A stretch of 64,000 bases of DNA, taken from assembly GCA_963737625.1 (NCBI GenBank), contig CAVTTK010000002.1:806001-870000 (forward strand). Direction: 5' to 3'. A program made the translations under genes and the position numbers. Position 1 is the stretch's first letter. Every line of letters begins with the position of its first letter. Source of the stretch: Bog-756 sp963737625 (GTDB lineage: Bacteria > Actinomycetota > Acidimicrobiia > Acidimicrobiales > RAAP-2). Below, piece after piece: positions 43,694-52,021 of the stretch. The notes beneath the pieces are model-generated. The model was given only the letters and a program-made list of their open reading frames with translations. It was not told the DNA's origin and did no database searches.

Positions 43694-44605
43694 GTGCGAG
43701 CACCCCGCGCCCGACGATCCGAGTTGGCCACTCCGGCCAGCAGCGAGCGAATGTGCGAGAAGGCGGCCGGGTCCGGCGCCGACCTCGTCTTTTTGGACCT
43801 CGAGGATGCGTGCGCCCCGGTGGCCAAGGAAGCGGCCCGGGGCACGGCGGTGGCCGCCCTGACCACACTGGACTGGGGCCGGACGGTGCGCGCCGTGCGG
43901 GTGAACGGTCTCGAGACGCCCTGGTGCCACGGCGACATCATCGAGGTGGTCACCGGTGCTCGCGACGCCCTCGACGTGCTCATCGTGCCCAAGGCCCGCT
44001 CGGCCCGGGACGTCTGGTGGGTCGACGTGCTCCTCACCCAGCTCGAGACCAAGCTGGGCATGACCAGGCGCATCGGACTCGAGGTGCTCATCGAGGAGGC
44101 CGAGGGGCTGTCCAACGCCCCCGACATCGCCCGGGCCAGTGACCGGCTGGAGGCCATCATCTTCGGTGCCGGCGACCTGTCGGCCTCGTTGCGGGCCCGG
44201 GTGGATGGCAACTTCGACCCCATTTCCGACTACCCCGGCGACTTCTGGCACTTCGCCCGGGTCCAGGTGCTGGCCGCCGCCCGAGGGGCCGGGATCGACG
44301 CCATCGACGCCCCCCACCCCGCCTACCAGGACCCCGAGGGATTCCGGCGGTCCGCGGTGCACGCCAGTCTGTTGGGCTACGACGGCAAGTGGGCCATCCA
44401 TCCCGACCAGATCGCCATCGCCCACGAGGTCTTCGCCCCGACGGCCAGCGAGATCGAGGAGGCCCGTGAGTCCATCGAGACTTACCGCAGCTCCGAGGCC
44501 GACGGGATAGGGGCCATCGGCCGGGACGGCAAGCTGGTCGATGCCGCCCACATGCGTCTGGCCGAGAACGTGTTGTACAAGGCATCGCTGGCCGATGGCC
44601 GCTGA
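43694..44605 (+). CDS. HpcH/HpaI-CitE family lyase (malyl-CoA lyase-like)
   Basis: 303 residues from GTG 43694, preceded by AGGAGG. The TIM-barrel carries FLDLEDACAPVAKEAAR (acidic Mg site), RAVRVNGLETPW, LIVPKARSARD, the IGLEVLIEEAEGLSNA metal Glu, FGAGDLSASL and KWAIHPDQIAIAHEVF. The pattern DLEDACAP...RVNG...IHPDQI is nearest malyl-CoA/beta-methylmalyl-CoA lyases. It would cleave a beta-hydroxyacyl-CoA by retro-Claisen chemistry. A second, distinct member lies at 48919. Confidence 0.85.
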   Translation: MRAPRARRSELATPASSERMCEKAAGSGADLVFLDLEDACAPVAKEAARGTAVAALTTLDWGRTVRAVRVNGLETPWCHGDIIEVVTGARDALDVLIVPKARSARDVWWVDVLLTQLETKLGMTRRIGLEVLIEEAEGLSNAPDIARASDRLEAIIFGAGDLSASLRARVDGNFDPISDYPGDFWHFARVQVLAAARGAGIDAIDAPHPAYQDPEGFRRSAVHASLLGYDGKWAIHPDQIAIAHEVFAPTASEIEEARESIETYRSSEADGIGAIGRDGKLVDAAHMRLAENVLYKASLADGR

Positions 44606-44630
44606 CCGGGACAAGGAGGAGAGGATCGAC

Positions 44631-45686
44631 GTGAGCGCCGAGACGGCAACCTACCGCGTGGTCCAGTGGGCCACCGGCAACATCGGCACCCGCTCGTTGC
44701 AGGGGGTCATCGGCCATCCCGACCTCTCGCTGGTCGGGCTGTACGTGTACTCGCCGGAGAAGGCGGGGAGGGACGCCGGCGCGCTCTGCGGGCTGGCTCC
44801 CACCGGGGTTTCGGCCACCACGAACATGGACGACATCGTGGGGATCGGTGCCGACTGCGTGCTCTACATGCCCCGGGCGTTGGACATCGACGAGGTGTGC
44901 CGTCTGTTGGCGTCGGGAGCCAACATCGTGACCACCCGGGGCGAGTTCCACCATCCGGGCAGCATGGACAGGGCGACGAGGGAGCGAGTCGAGGCGGCCT
45001 GTCAGGCCGGAGGCACCTCGATCCACAGCACGGGCAGCAGCCCCGGGTTCATCTCCGAGGCGGTGCCCCTGGTCCTGACCTCCATCCAGCGAGAACTCGA
45101 GGGTCTGCTCATCGAGGAGTTCGCCGACCTGTCCCGGCGCAACTCCCCCGAGCTCCTCTTCGACCTGATGGGCTTCGGCACCGATCCCGCGTCCTTCGAT
45201 CCCGGTCGCTGGTCGCATGGCGCGTCGAGTTTCGGTCCGTCACTGCGGCTGGTGGCTGAGGCCGTCGGCCTCCCCCTCGACTCGGTGGAGGCCACCGGCG
45301 AGGTCGCCGTGGCCCGTCGGACCACGGACATCGTCGCCGGCCGGCTGGAGGCGGGCACGGTGGCCGCCCAGCGCATGCAGGTCACCGGGCTGCGGGCCGG
45401 CCGTCCCCTCCTCGCCTTCATGGCCAACTGGTACTGCACCGACGATCTCGAGCCGGCCTGGGACCTCGGACCCACGGGGTGGAGGCTCACGGTGGCCGGC
45501 GACGCCCCCTTGAGCATCGACATGAGATTCGACTTCCCGCTGGAGGAGATGGGCGCCTACACCCCTGGGTACACGGCCAATCGGGCGGTCAACGCCGTGA
45601 GCGCGGTGTGCCGGGCCGAGCCGGGCATCCGCACGACGGTGGAACTACCCCAGTTCATCGCCACCCTGCGGGATCCGGCTCGCTGA
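44631..45686 (+). CDS. dihydrodipicolinate reductase-like NAD(P)-binding oxidoreductase
   Basis: 351 residues from GTG 44631, with AAGGAGG upstream at a long 11-base spacing; ATG 44595, overlapping the previous gene, is the alternative. The N-terminus is a Rossmann fold (YRVVQWATGNIGTRSLQGVIGHPDLSLVGLYVYSPEKAGRDAG), followed by VTTRGEFHHP and GSSPGFISEAVPL. This is the COG3804-type group related to dihydrodipicolinate reductase and 2,4-diaminopentanoate dehydrogenase. It is found widely in actinobacterial catabolic clusters, and most members have no known reaction. Confidence 0.8.
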   Translation: MSAETATYRVVQWATGNIGTRSLQGVIGHPDLSLVGLYVYSPEKAGRDAGALCGLAPTGVSATTNMDDIVGIGADCVLYMPRALDIDEVCRLLASGANIVTTRGEFHHPGSMDRATRERVEAACQAGGTSIHSTGSSPGFISEAVPLVLTSIQRELEGLLIEEFADLSRRNSPELLFDLMGFGTDPASFDPGRWSHGASSFGPSLRLVAEAVGLPLDSVEATGEVAVARRTTDIVAGRLEAGTVAAQRMQVTGLRAGRPLLAFMANWYCTDDLEPAWDLGPTGWRLTVAGDAPLSIDMRFDFPLEEMGAYTPGYTANRAVNAVSAVCRAEPGIRTTVELPQFIATLRDPAR

Positions 45687-45858
45687 GACCCTGCCGGAGC
45701 TGACGCCCGCCGCCACGTGGCCACTGGACCTCGGGACGCCGACGGTCGCCCCGGCCGGGACCGGGTACCCGGTGACCACCACCGGTGGCCTGCGCTCCTC
45801 GCACCACCGCCCCCGACCGACAACCCTGGTCAGGCTTCCTCTCTTTATCCGGAAGTGA

Positions 45859-45897
45859 TCCATTCACATGGACAAAACACCATTTTCAAGGTAACTT
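45859..45897 (+). promoter_or_regulatory. candidate promoter with overlapping inverted repeat
   Basis: In an AT-rich part of the 282-base gap, TGGACA (45869-45874), a 17-base spacer and TAACTT (45892-45897) resemble a promoter for the acyl-CoA dehydrogenase at 45969. TCCAT (45859-45863) and ATGGA (45868-45872) form a 5-bp inverted repeat over the -35 box. This suggests a second, regulated transcription start inside the 41-51.7 kb run. Confidence 0.45.
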
Positions 45898-45968
45898 CGA
45901 CGGTCGACGTCGCGGGCGGCGAAGCCGCAGATGCAGAGATCACCGATGACGGGGAGTAGGGAGAATCG

Positions 45969-47105
45969 ATGTTGTTGGCGCTGAGCTCCGACCAGGAGCT
46001 CTTCACGGAGACCACGGCGAAGCTGCTCGACGAGCTCGTCCCCGTCGGTGAGCTCCGTCGCCTGCGGGAGGACCCGGTCGGCTTCGACCGCGACTACTGG
46101 CTCCGGGGCGCCGAGTTGGGCTGGACCTCGCTCCTGGTGGGCGAGGAGCACGGTGGGGGCTCCATCGGGGACCACGGTCTCCTCGACCTTTCGCTGGTGG
46201 CCTACGAGTTCGGTCGTCACGCCGCCCCCGGGCCCCTGGCCGTGGCCAACGTGGTGGCGGCCACCCTGTCGGAGACCGGCCACGGCGACGCCGGGATCAT
46301 CGAGGGCCTGGTGTCCGGGGCGTCGCTCGCCACCTGGTGTCTGGGGGAACCGGTCCCCAACGACCGGCTGGGGACCATCGCCCTCGGCATCTCGCTCCAG
46401 GGCGACGAGGTGGTGCTCGACGGCACGAAGCGACCCGTCGAGTCGGCGGCCGTGGCCGACCACCTGCTGGTCACCGGGCGCACCGGGGAGGGCCTGACCC
46501 AGGTCCTGGTGCCGGCGGGGACCAACGGGGTGACGGTCACCCCCATGGAGTCCATCGACATGACCCGGCGGTTCTCGGTGGTCACCTTCGAGGGCGTCCG
46601 GCTGCCCCGTACCGCCGTCATCGGGAACGTGGGCTCGGCCGACGACCAGGTGGCCCGCCAGCTGGACCGGGTCCTGGCCGTCACCTGTGCCGAGTCTGTG
46701 GGGACCATGCAGACCGCCTTCGACATGACCGTCGAGTGGGCCTTCGACCGCTACTCCTTCGGCCGTCCGCTCGCCTCCTACCAGGAGCTCAAGCACCGGT
46801 TCGCCGACATGAAGACCTGGCTGGAGGCCGGACACGCCATCAGCGACGCGGCCACCCGGGCCGTGGCCGAGGGGTCGCCCAACGCCGCCGAGCTGCTGAG
46901 CACGGCCAAGGCGTTCATCGGTGACTACGGCAGCGAGCTCCTCCAGGACTGCGTCCAGATCCACGGTGGGATCGGGGTCACCTTCGAGCACGACCTGCAC
47001 CTCTTCCTGCGCCGCCATACCCTCGACCGGGCTCTGTTCGGCACGCCGGCCGACCACCGCCAGCGCCTCTGCGACATCATCGAGAGCCAGGAGGAGGTGG
47101 CGTGA
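45969..47105 (+). CDS. acyl-CoA dehydrogenase, subunit carrying the catalytic Glu (pair 2)
   Basis: 378 residues from ATG 45969. It begins LALSSDQELFTETTAKLLDELV and has the C-terminal VQIHGGIGVTFEHDLHLFLRRH with the probable catalytic Glu. The RYSFGRPLASYQELKHRFADM helix is typical of the C-terminal domain. The middle FAD-binding motif (TEPxxGSD) is absent: CLGEPVPNDRLG stands at that place. It overlaps the FAD-binding partner by GTGA, as expected for a heteromeric enzyme acting on branched or cyclic acyl-CoAs. Confidence 0.88.
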   Translation: MLLALSSDQELFTETTAKLLDELVPVGELRRLREDPVGFDRDYWLRGAELGWTSLLVGEEHGGGSIGDHGLLDLSLVAYEFGRHAAPGPLAVANVVAATLSETGHGDAGIIEGLVSGASLATWCLGEPVPNDRLGTIALGISLQGDEVVLDGTKRPVESAAVADHLLVTGRTGEGLTQVLVPAGTNGVTVTPMESIDMTRRFSVVTFEGVRLPRTAVIGNVGSADDQVARQLDRVLAVTCAESVGTMQTAFDMTVEWAFDRYSFGRPLASYQELKHRFADMKTWLEAGHAISDAATRAVAEGSPNAAELLSTAKAFIGDYGSELLQDCVQIHGGIGVTFEHDLHLFLRRHTLDRALFGTPADHRQRLCDIIESQEEVA

Positions 47106-48385
47106 GCGCCCCGGACCCTGCCGACCCGCAAGACATGGAGACCCTGGAGAGCTTCCGGGCCCGGGCCCGGGCCTTCGTCCGGGCCAACCTCCGGCCGGCC
47201 GACCCCGACACGATGGTCGGTGCGCTGCGCAACGAGCGCAGCGACGAACAGGAACTGACCGCGGTGGCCCGGGACCGGGAGGTCCAGCGCCTGCTGTTCG
47301 ACGCCGGCCTGGCCGGCATCTGCTTCCCGAAGGAGTACGGCGGCCAGGGACTCACTCGTGACCACCAGCGCGCCCTCAACCAGGAGCTGGCCGGCTTCGA
47401 GTACCCGTCCCGCCTCCAGGCCCCCACCTTCTCGCCCTGTGCCGCCGTGCTCTTGGACTTCGGTACCGAGGAGCAGAAGCGGGCCCACATCCCGGCCATC
47501 TTGAAGGGCGAGGAGATCTGGATGCAGTTCCTGTCCGAGCCCAGCGGCGGGTCGGACGTGGCCGCCGCCCTGACCAGCGCGGTCAGAGACGGGGAGGAGT
47601 GGGTGCTCAACGGCTCGAAGATCTGGACCACCGGCGCCTGGTGGTCGGACTGGGGGCTGTGCCTGGCCCGGACCAACTGGGACGTCCCCAAGCACCGGGG
47701 CCTGACCGTGTTCATCCTGCCCATCCGTCAGCCCGGACTCGACGTCCACCGCATCGAGATGCTGAACGGGTCCAAGGAGTTCTGCCAGGAGTTCCTCACC
47801 GACGTGCGGGTCCCCGACACCGACCGGGTGGGGGACATCGACGACGGATGGACCGTCGGGACCCGCTGGATGTTCCACGAACGCATGCTGACCAACTCGG
47901 CCCTCATCACCATCCCGGCCGGGATGAGCCACGGCGGGAGCACGAAGCCCATGACCGCGGTGGCCCGGGACGCCGGTCGCCTCGACGACCCCTATGTGCG
48001 GGACCTGGTGGGGGAGGCCCACATGCTCGACGTGGTCGACCGCCATCTGCGACGTCGGGTGGGCGAGGGGATCGCCACCGGGGCCTTGCCCGACCAGTCG
48101 GCGGCCGTCGGCCGCCTGTTCGTCGGGACCACCACGGCCCGGATCCGCAACATCAACTTCGAGATCGCCGGAGCGGCCGGGGCGGCCTGGACGGCCGACG
48201 ACGGGGAGCTGGCGTTTGCCGGATCGGACTTCCTCATGCGCCAGGTCTCGTGCATCGGGGGAGGCACTACGGAGATGGCCCGCAATGTGATCAGCGAGCG
48301 GGTCCTGGGCATGCCCCGGGAGCGCTCCCAGGACCGGGACGTGGCCTTCCGGGACGTGCCCCGTAGCGCCACCGCCCGTTCGTGA
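47102..48385 (+). CDS. acyl-CoA dehydrogenase, FAD-binding partner (pair 2)
   Basis: 427 residues from GTG 47102. Features are ICFPKEYGGQGL, the FAD motif FLSEPSGGSDVAAALTSAV, WVLNGSKIWTTGAWWSDWGLCLART and the C-terminal CIGGGTTEMARNVISERVLGMPRE. The position of the catalytic Glu is not occupied by the usual motif, so the neighbour at 45969 probably supplies it. It is longer than its counterparts in the other two pairs. The MaoC gene follows after 66 bases, giving dehydrogenation then hydration. Confidence 0.9.
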   Translation: MSAPDPADPQDMETLESFRARARAFVRANLRPADPDTMVGALRNERSDEQELTAVARDREVQRLLFDAGLAGICFPKEYGGQGLTRDHQRALNQELAGFEYPSRLQAPTFSPCAAVLLDFGTEEQKRAHIPAILKGEEIWMQFLSEPSGGSDVAAALTSAVRDGEEWVLNGSKIWTTGAWWSDWGLCLARTNWDVPKHRGLTVFILPIRQPGLDVHRIEMLNGSKEFCQEFLTDVRVPDTDRVGDIDDGWTVGTRWMFHERMLTNSALITIPAGMSHGGSTKPMTAVARDAGRLDDPYVRDLVGEAHMLDVVDRHLRRRVGEGIATGALPDQSAAVGRLFVGTTTARIRNINFEIAGAAGAAWTADDGELAFAGSDFLMRQVSCIGGGTTEMARNVISERVLGMPRERSQDRDVAFRDVPRSATARS

Positions 48386-48451
48386 GCCAGGGGCGGCCGC
48401 CCCGGCGGTGACTGCCAGTCACCCGCCGTCCATCAACCACGGGAGAGAGCC

Positions 48452-48922
48452 ATGTCCGCAGGGAGGCCGACCATGGGCCGATGGTTCGAGGAGTTGGAAC
48501 CCGGCCTGGTCATCGACCATGCCGTGACCCGAACCATCACCGAGGCCGACAACACACTGTTCTCGGTGCTGACCATGAATGCTCAGCCCCTCCACCTCGA
48601 CGAGTCCTTCGCCGCATCCACCGAGTTCGGGACCCGGCTGGTCAACAGCCTGTTCACCTTGTCCCTCCTCATCGGGCTGTCGGTGTACGAGACCACGCTG
48701 GGAACGACGGTGGCCAATCTGGGATTCGAGGAGATCACCTTCCCGACGCCGGTGATCCCGGGCGACACCGTCCACGCCCAGTCCGAGGTGGTGTCGTCCC
48801 GTCCCTCTACCTCCCGGCCGGGTCAGGGGATCGTGGTGTTCGAACACCGCGCCTTCAACCAGCGGGATGAGCTGGTGGCCCGGTGTCGCCGATCCGCGCT
48901 CATGTCCCGACGCCCGGCGTGA
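48452..48922 (+). CDS. MaoC-family dehydratase/hydratase (mesaconyl-CoA-hydratase-like)
   Basis: 156 residues from ATG 48452 with GGGAGAG upstream. The hot-dog fold is indicated by WFEELEPGLVIDHAVTRTITEADNTLFSVLTMNAQPLHLDESFA, with Asp and His in the hydratase region. TRLVNSLFTLSLLIGLSV and FPTPVIPGDTVHAQSEVV follow. The TEADN...NAQPLHLD pattern is close to mesaconyl-CoA and itaconyl-CoA hydratases. Its stop overlaps the CitE-like lyase start (GTGA); this hydratase-lyase order is the known arrangement for cleaving methylmalyl- or citramalyl-type CoA esters. Confidence 0.87.
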   Translation: MSAGRPTMGRWFEELEPGLVIDHAVTRTITEADNTLFSVLTMNAQPLHLDESFAASTEFGTRLVNSLFTLSLLIGLSVYETTLGTTVANLGFEEITFPTPVIPGDTVHAQSEVVSSRPSTSRPGQGIVVFEHRAFNQRDELVARCRRSALMSRRPA

Positions 48923-49761
48923 GCTTCGGCTGGCGGAGCGTACTGTTCGTACCGGGCAACCGGCCGGACCTGGCGGCCAAGGCGCCCCGGTCCCGGCCGG
49001 ACCTGGTGGTGCTCGATCTCGAGGACGCCGTGCCCCCGGCAGCCAAGGACGACGCCCGCTCCCTGGTGAGCCAGGCCGTGCGCCAGCTCTCGGGGTCCCT
49101 CCCGGTGGCTGTGCGGATCAACCCCCCGGGCACTCCCTGGTTCACCGACGACACCACCTCCCTGCCCGACGGGCTCGACGCGGTGGTGGTACCCAAGCTC
49201 GACGCCGTGGGAACACTGGACCTGGTCGCTGAGGCCGTCGGCGGTCGGCCGGTGATGGCGGGGATCGAGACGGTGCGGGGTGTGGCCGATGCCCGGGAGA
49301 TACTCCGCTCGCCGGTCACCGCCTGTTACTTCGGAGCCGAGGACTACGTCGCCGACCTGGGTGGCACCCGCACCGACACCAACGACGAGGTGGCCTCGGC
49401 CCGTTCGTGGGTGGCCATGGCGGCCCGGCTGGCCGGAGTGGCCGCCCTGGACATGGTCACCTTGTCCTTCGGCGACGACGCACGCTTCCGCCGGGAGGCG
49501 GCCGAGGCCCGCGCCCTCGGCTACGCCGGCAAGCTGTGTATCCACCCAGCCCAGGTCGTCCTGGCCAACGAAGCGTTCCGTCCGGCCCACGAGGAAGTGG
49601 ACTGGGCCCGGCGGCTACTGGCCGCCTTCGACGAGGCCGGGGGCACGACCATCGGCTTCGAGGGGATCATGGTGGACGAGGTGGTGGCGGCCCGGGCCCG
49701 GGCCATCCTCGTCGGCGCCGCTCGGGACGGTGTCGCTCAGGACGGCATCGGTCACCCGTGA
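48919..49761 (+). CDS. HpcH/HpaI-CitE family lyase (citramalyl/methylmalyl-CoA-lyase-like)
   Basis: 280 residues from GTG 48919, at which point the protein begins SFGWRSVLFVPGNRPDLAAK. Signatures are SVLFVPGNRPD, VVLDLEDAVPPAAKDDAR, VRINPPGTPW, VVPKLDAVGTLD, AGIETVRGVADA (metal Glu), YFGAEDYVADLGG (metal Asp) and GKLCIHPAQVVLANEAF. It belongs to the CitE-like subgroup, different from the Mcl-like copy at 43694. It would cleave the hydroxyacyl-CoA produced by the overlapping MaoC hydratase. It overlaps the ligase gene by GTGA. Confidence 0.87.
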   Translation: MSFGWRSVLFVPGNRPDLAAKAPRSRPDLVVLDLEDAVPPAAKDDARSLVSQAVRQLSGSLPVAVRINPPGTPWFTDDTTSLPDGLDAVVVPKLDAVGTLDLVAEAVGGRPVMAGIETVRGVADAREILRSPVTACYFGAEDYVADLGGTRTDTNDEVASARSWVAMAARLAGVAALDMVTLSFGDDARFRREAAEARALGYAGKLCIHPAQVVLANEAFRPAHEEVDWARRLLAAFDEAGGTTIGFEGIMVDEVVAARARAILVGAARDGVAQDGIGHP

Positions 49762-51680
49762 CCACCGAACTCGAGGTCATCTGGAGACCCCCGGCCGACG
49801 TCCGCCGCTCGAGCGTGGTCGGCGGCTACGTCGACTGGCTGCATCGGGAACGATCCCTCGAGTTCGCCACCTATGCCGACCTATGGCAGTGGTCGGTGGA
49901 CGATCTCGATGCCTTCTGGTCGTCGGTGTGGGCCTTCTTCGAGGTCCGGTCCTCGGCCTCCTACGACGCGGTGCTGCGCCACCCGGCCATGCCCGGGACC
50001 GAGTGGTTCCCGGGAGCCATGCTGAACTACGCCGAGCACGCTCTGGCCGGCCCCGGGGACGACCTGGCCGTCGTGGCCCGTTCCCAGTCCCGGGAGGAGC
50101 GGCGGCTGACCTGGGACCAGCTGCGCCACCAGGTGGCCCGGGCCCGGGCCGGCCTCGTACGCCTCGGCGTGGGGCGGGGGGACCGGGTGGCTGCCTACCT
50201 CCCCAACGGACCCGAGGCGCTGGTGGCCTTCCTGGCCACGGCCAGTCTCGGTGCCGTCTGGGCATCGTGTCCCCCGAGTTCGGGGTCCGCAGCGTCACCG
50301 ACCGGTTCGGACAGCTCGACCCGGTGGTCCTGTTGGTGGTCCGCACGTACCGGTACGGGTCCAAGCGGATCGACCGGTCGGTCGAGGTGGCGGCCATCGA
50401 GCGACGCCCTGCCCACCGTGCGCACGGTGGTGGATGTGGACACGGGATGGGACGACCTGCTGGCCGAGGAGGCGGAACTCACCTTTGTACCCGTGCCGTT
50501 CGACCACCCGTTGTACGTCCTGTTCTCCTCGGGGACGACCGGGCTGCCCAAGGCCATCGTGCACGGCCACGGCGGCATCCTCCTCGAACACCTCAAATCG
50601 CTCGGGCTCCACCACGACCTCGGCCCCGGTGACCGGTTCTTCTGGTTCTCCACCACCGGCTGGATGATGTGGAACCTGTTGGTGTCCGGGCTCTGCGTGG
50701 GTGCCACCATCGTGCTGTTCGACGGTGATCCCGGCTGGCCCGACCGGGGGGCGCTGTGGCGCCTGGCCGCGGAGACCGGGACCACCGTGTTCGGGGTCAG
50801 CGCCCCGTTCCTCCTGGCCTGTCGGGGTGACGGGCTGGACCTGGCCACGTACGGCGACCTGTCGGGCGTGCGGTCGGTGGGGTCGACGGGCGCCCCCCTC
50901 CCGGCCGAAGGGTACCGGTGGGTGCACGAGCAGCTGCCGCATACCCGACTCACCTCGGTCAGTGGGGGCACCGACGTGTGCACGGCGTTCGTCGGAGGCA
51001 GCCCGCTGCTCCCTGTGGTGGCCGGCGAGATCAGTGGCCGCTACCTCGGCGCCCGCGTCGAGGCCTACGACGACACCGGACGGTCGCTGGTGGGCGAGCA
51101 GGGTGAGCTGGTGGTCACCGCCCCGATGCCGTCCATGCCCACCGGCTTCTGGGGGGACCAGGACGGCAGCCGCCTCCGGGACGCCTACTTCGGCCGGTTC
51201 CCCGGCGTGTGGTGCCACGGCGACTGGATCACCATCACCGACCGGGGGTCGTGTGTCATCACCGGCCGATCGGACGCCACCCTCAACCGGGGTGGGGTCC
51301 GCCTCGGCACCAGTGAGTTCTACGCTGTCGTCGAAGCCATTCCCGGCGTCGCCGACAGCCTGGTGGTCCATCTCGAGGACTCCGAAGGCGGAGCCGGTCG
51401 GCTGGTGCTCTTCGTGCAGTTGGACGAAGGGGCCGTCCTCGACGACGCTCTGGCGGACCGGATTGCCGGTGACCTCCGGTCGACGCTCTCCCCCCGCCAC
51501 GTACCCGATGACGTCCACCAGGTGCCGGCCATACCCCGCACGCACTCGGGGAAGAAGCTCGAGGTGCCGGTGAAGCGCATCCTCGGTGGAGCGTCGGTGG
51601 CCGGCGTGGCCAGTATCGGCGCTCTGGCCGACCCGAGCGCCCTGGATCCCTTCGTCGAGATCGGCCGACGTGGGGTCTGA
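49758..51680 (+). CDS. acyl-CoA synthetase, acetoacetate-CoA ligase-like, with two compensating frameshifts
   Basis: 640 residues from GTG 49758, the length of acetoacetyl-CoA synthetases. Motifs are VIWRPPADVRRSSVV...YVDWL at the N-terminus, LFSSGTTGLPKAIVHGHGG (ATP loop), FWFSTTGWMMWN, CHGDWITITDRGS and HSGKKLEVPVKRIL with the catalytic Lys. Between about 50270 and 50405 the translated frame gives Ser/Arg/Trp-rich nonsense. The expected family sequence (SPEFGVRSVTDRFGQLDPVVLL and RYGSKRIDRSVEVAAIE) is readable one frame over. One base seems missing near 50270 and one extra near 50405, so the stop is reached in frame but about 45 residues are altered. Confidence 0.85.
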   Translation: MTTELEVIWRPPADVRRSSVVGGYVDWLHRERSLEFATYADLWQWSVDDLDAFWSSVWAFFEVRSSASYDAVLRHPAMPGTEWFPGAMLNYAEHALAGPGDDLAVVARSQSREERRLTWDQLRHQVARARAGLVRLGVGRGDRVAAYLPNGPEALVAFLATASLGAVWASCPPSSGSAASPTGSDSSTRWSCWWSARTGTGPSGSTGRSRWRPSSDALPTVRTVVDVDTGWDDLLAEEAELTFVPVPFDHPLYVLFSSGTTGLPKAIVHGHGGILLEHLKSLGLHHDLGPGDRFFWFSTTGWMMWNLLVSGLCVGATIVLFDGDPGWPDRGALWRLAAETGTTVFGVSAPFLLACRGDGLDLATYGDLSGVRSVGSTGAPLPAEGYRWVHEQLPHTRLTSVSGGTDVCTAFVGGSPLLPVVAGEISGRYLGARVEAYDDTGRSLVGEQGELVVTAPMPSMPTGFWGDQDGSRLRDAYFGRFPGVWCHGDWITITDRGSCVITGRSDATLNRGGVRLGTSEFYAVVEAIPGVADSLVVHLEDSEGGAGRLVLFVQLDEGAVLDDALADRIAGDLRSTLSPRHVPDDVHQVPAIPRTHSGKKLEVPVKRILGGASVAGVASIGALADPSALDPFVEIGRRGV

Positions 51681-52021
51681 GCAAGGCCGGTGCTGCCCCC
51701 GGTTCCTGGGGCTCCTTCCCGATATGGTTACTAGGAATTCCGAGTATCGTCGGTTCGATGATGCCGATCCGGTGTGGCATCGCGGTCGTCGGGCCCCGAC
51801 CCCCAAGGGGGCCCGGCCGTGCCAGTCGGGGCCGGTTCCATCCCCCCGGTCCCGTGTCCCGGCTGGCGCACCCCTGTACCGACGGTTGCCGTAAGCCACG
51901 GCGTGGCGGGTCGCGGGAGGTCCCACCCGGCCGACTCAGCGGCTGGAGATGGAGATACCCTGGCCGCTCGGGTTCCCCAGCAGCCCGCATGCGGGCGCTC
52001 GAACTCGAGGTGTGCAGGGGC
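51681..52021. other. 341-base convergent spacer with an inverted repeat
   Basis: No gene is recognised between the ligase stop and the minus-strand aldehyde dehydrogenase stop. GGCCCCGAC (51792-51800) and GTCGGGGCC (51825-51833) form a perfect 9-bp inverted repeat with a 24-base loop. The position between converging genes suits a terminator, but no T tract follows on either strand, so an intrinsic terminator is not established. Confidence 0.45.

Noticed and set aside
51792..51833. 9-bp inverted repeat as an intrinsic terminator
   Set aside because: The loop is 24 bases and no T tract follows on either strand; kept only as an inverted repeat in the spacer entry.
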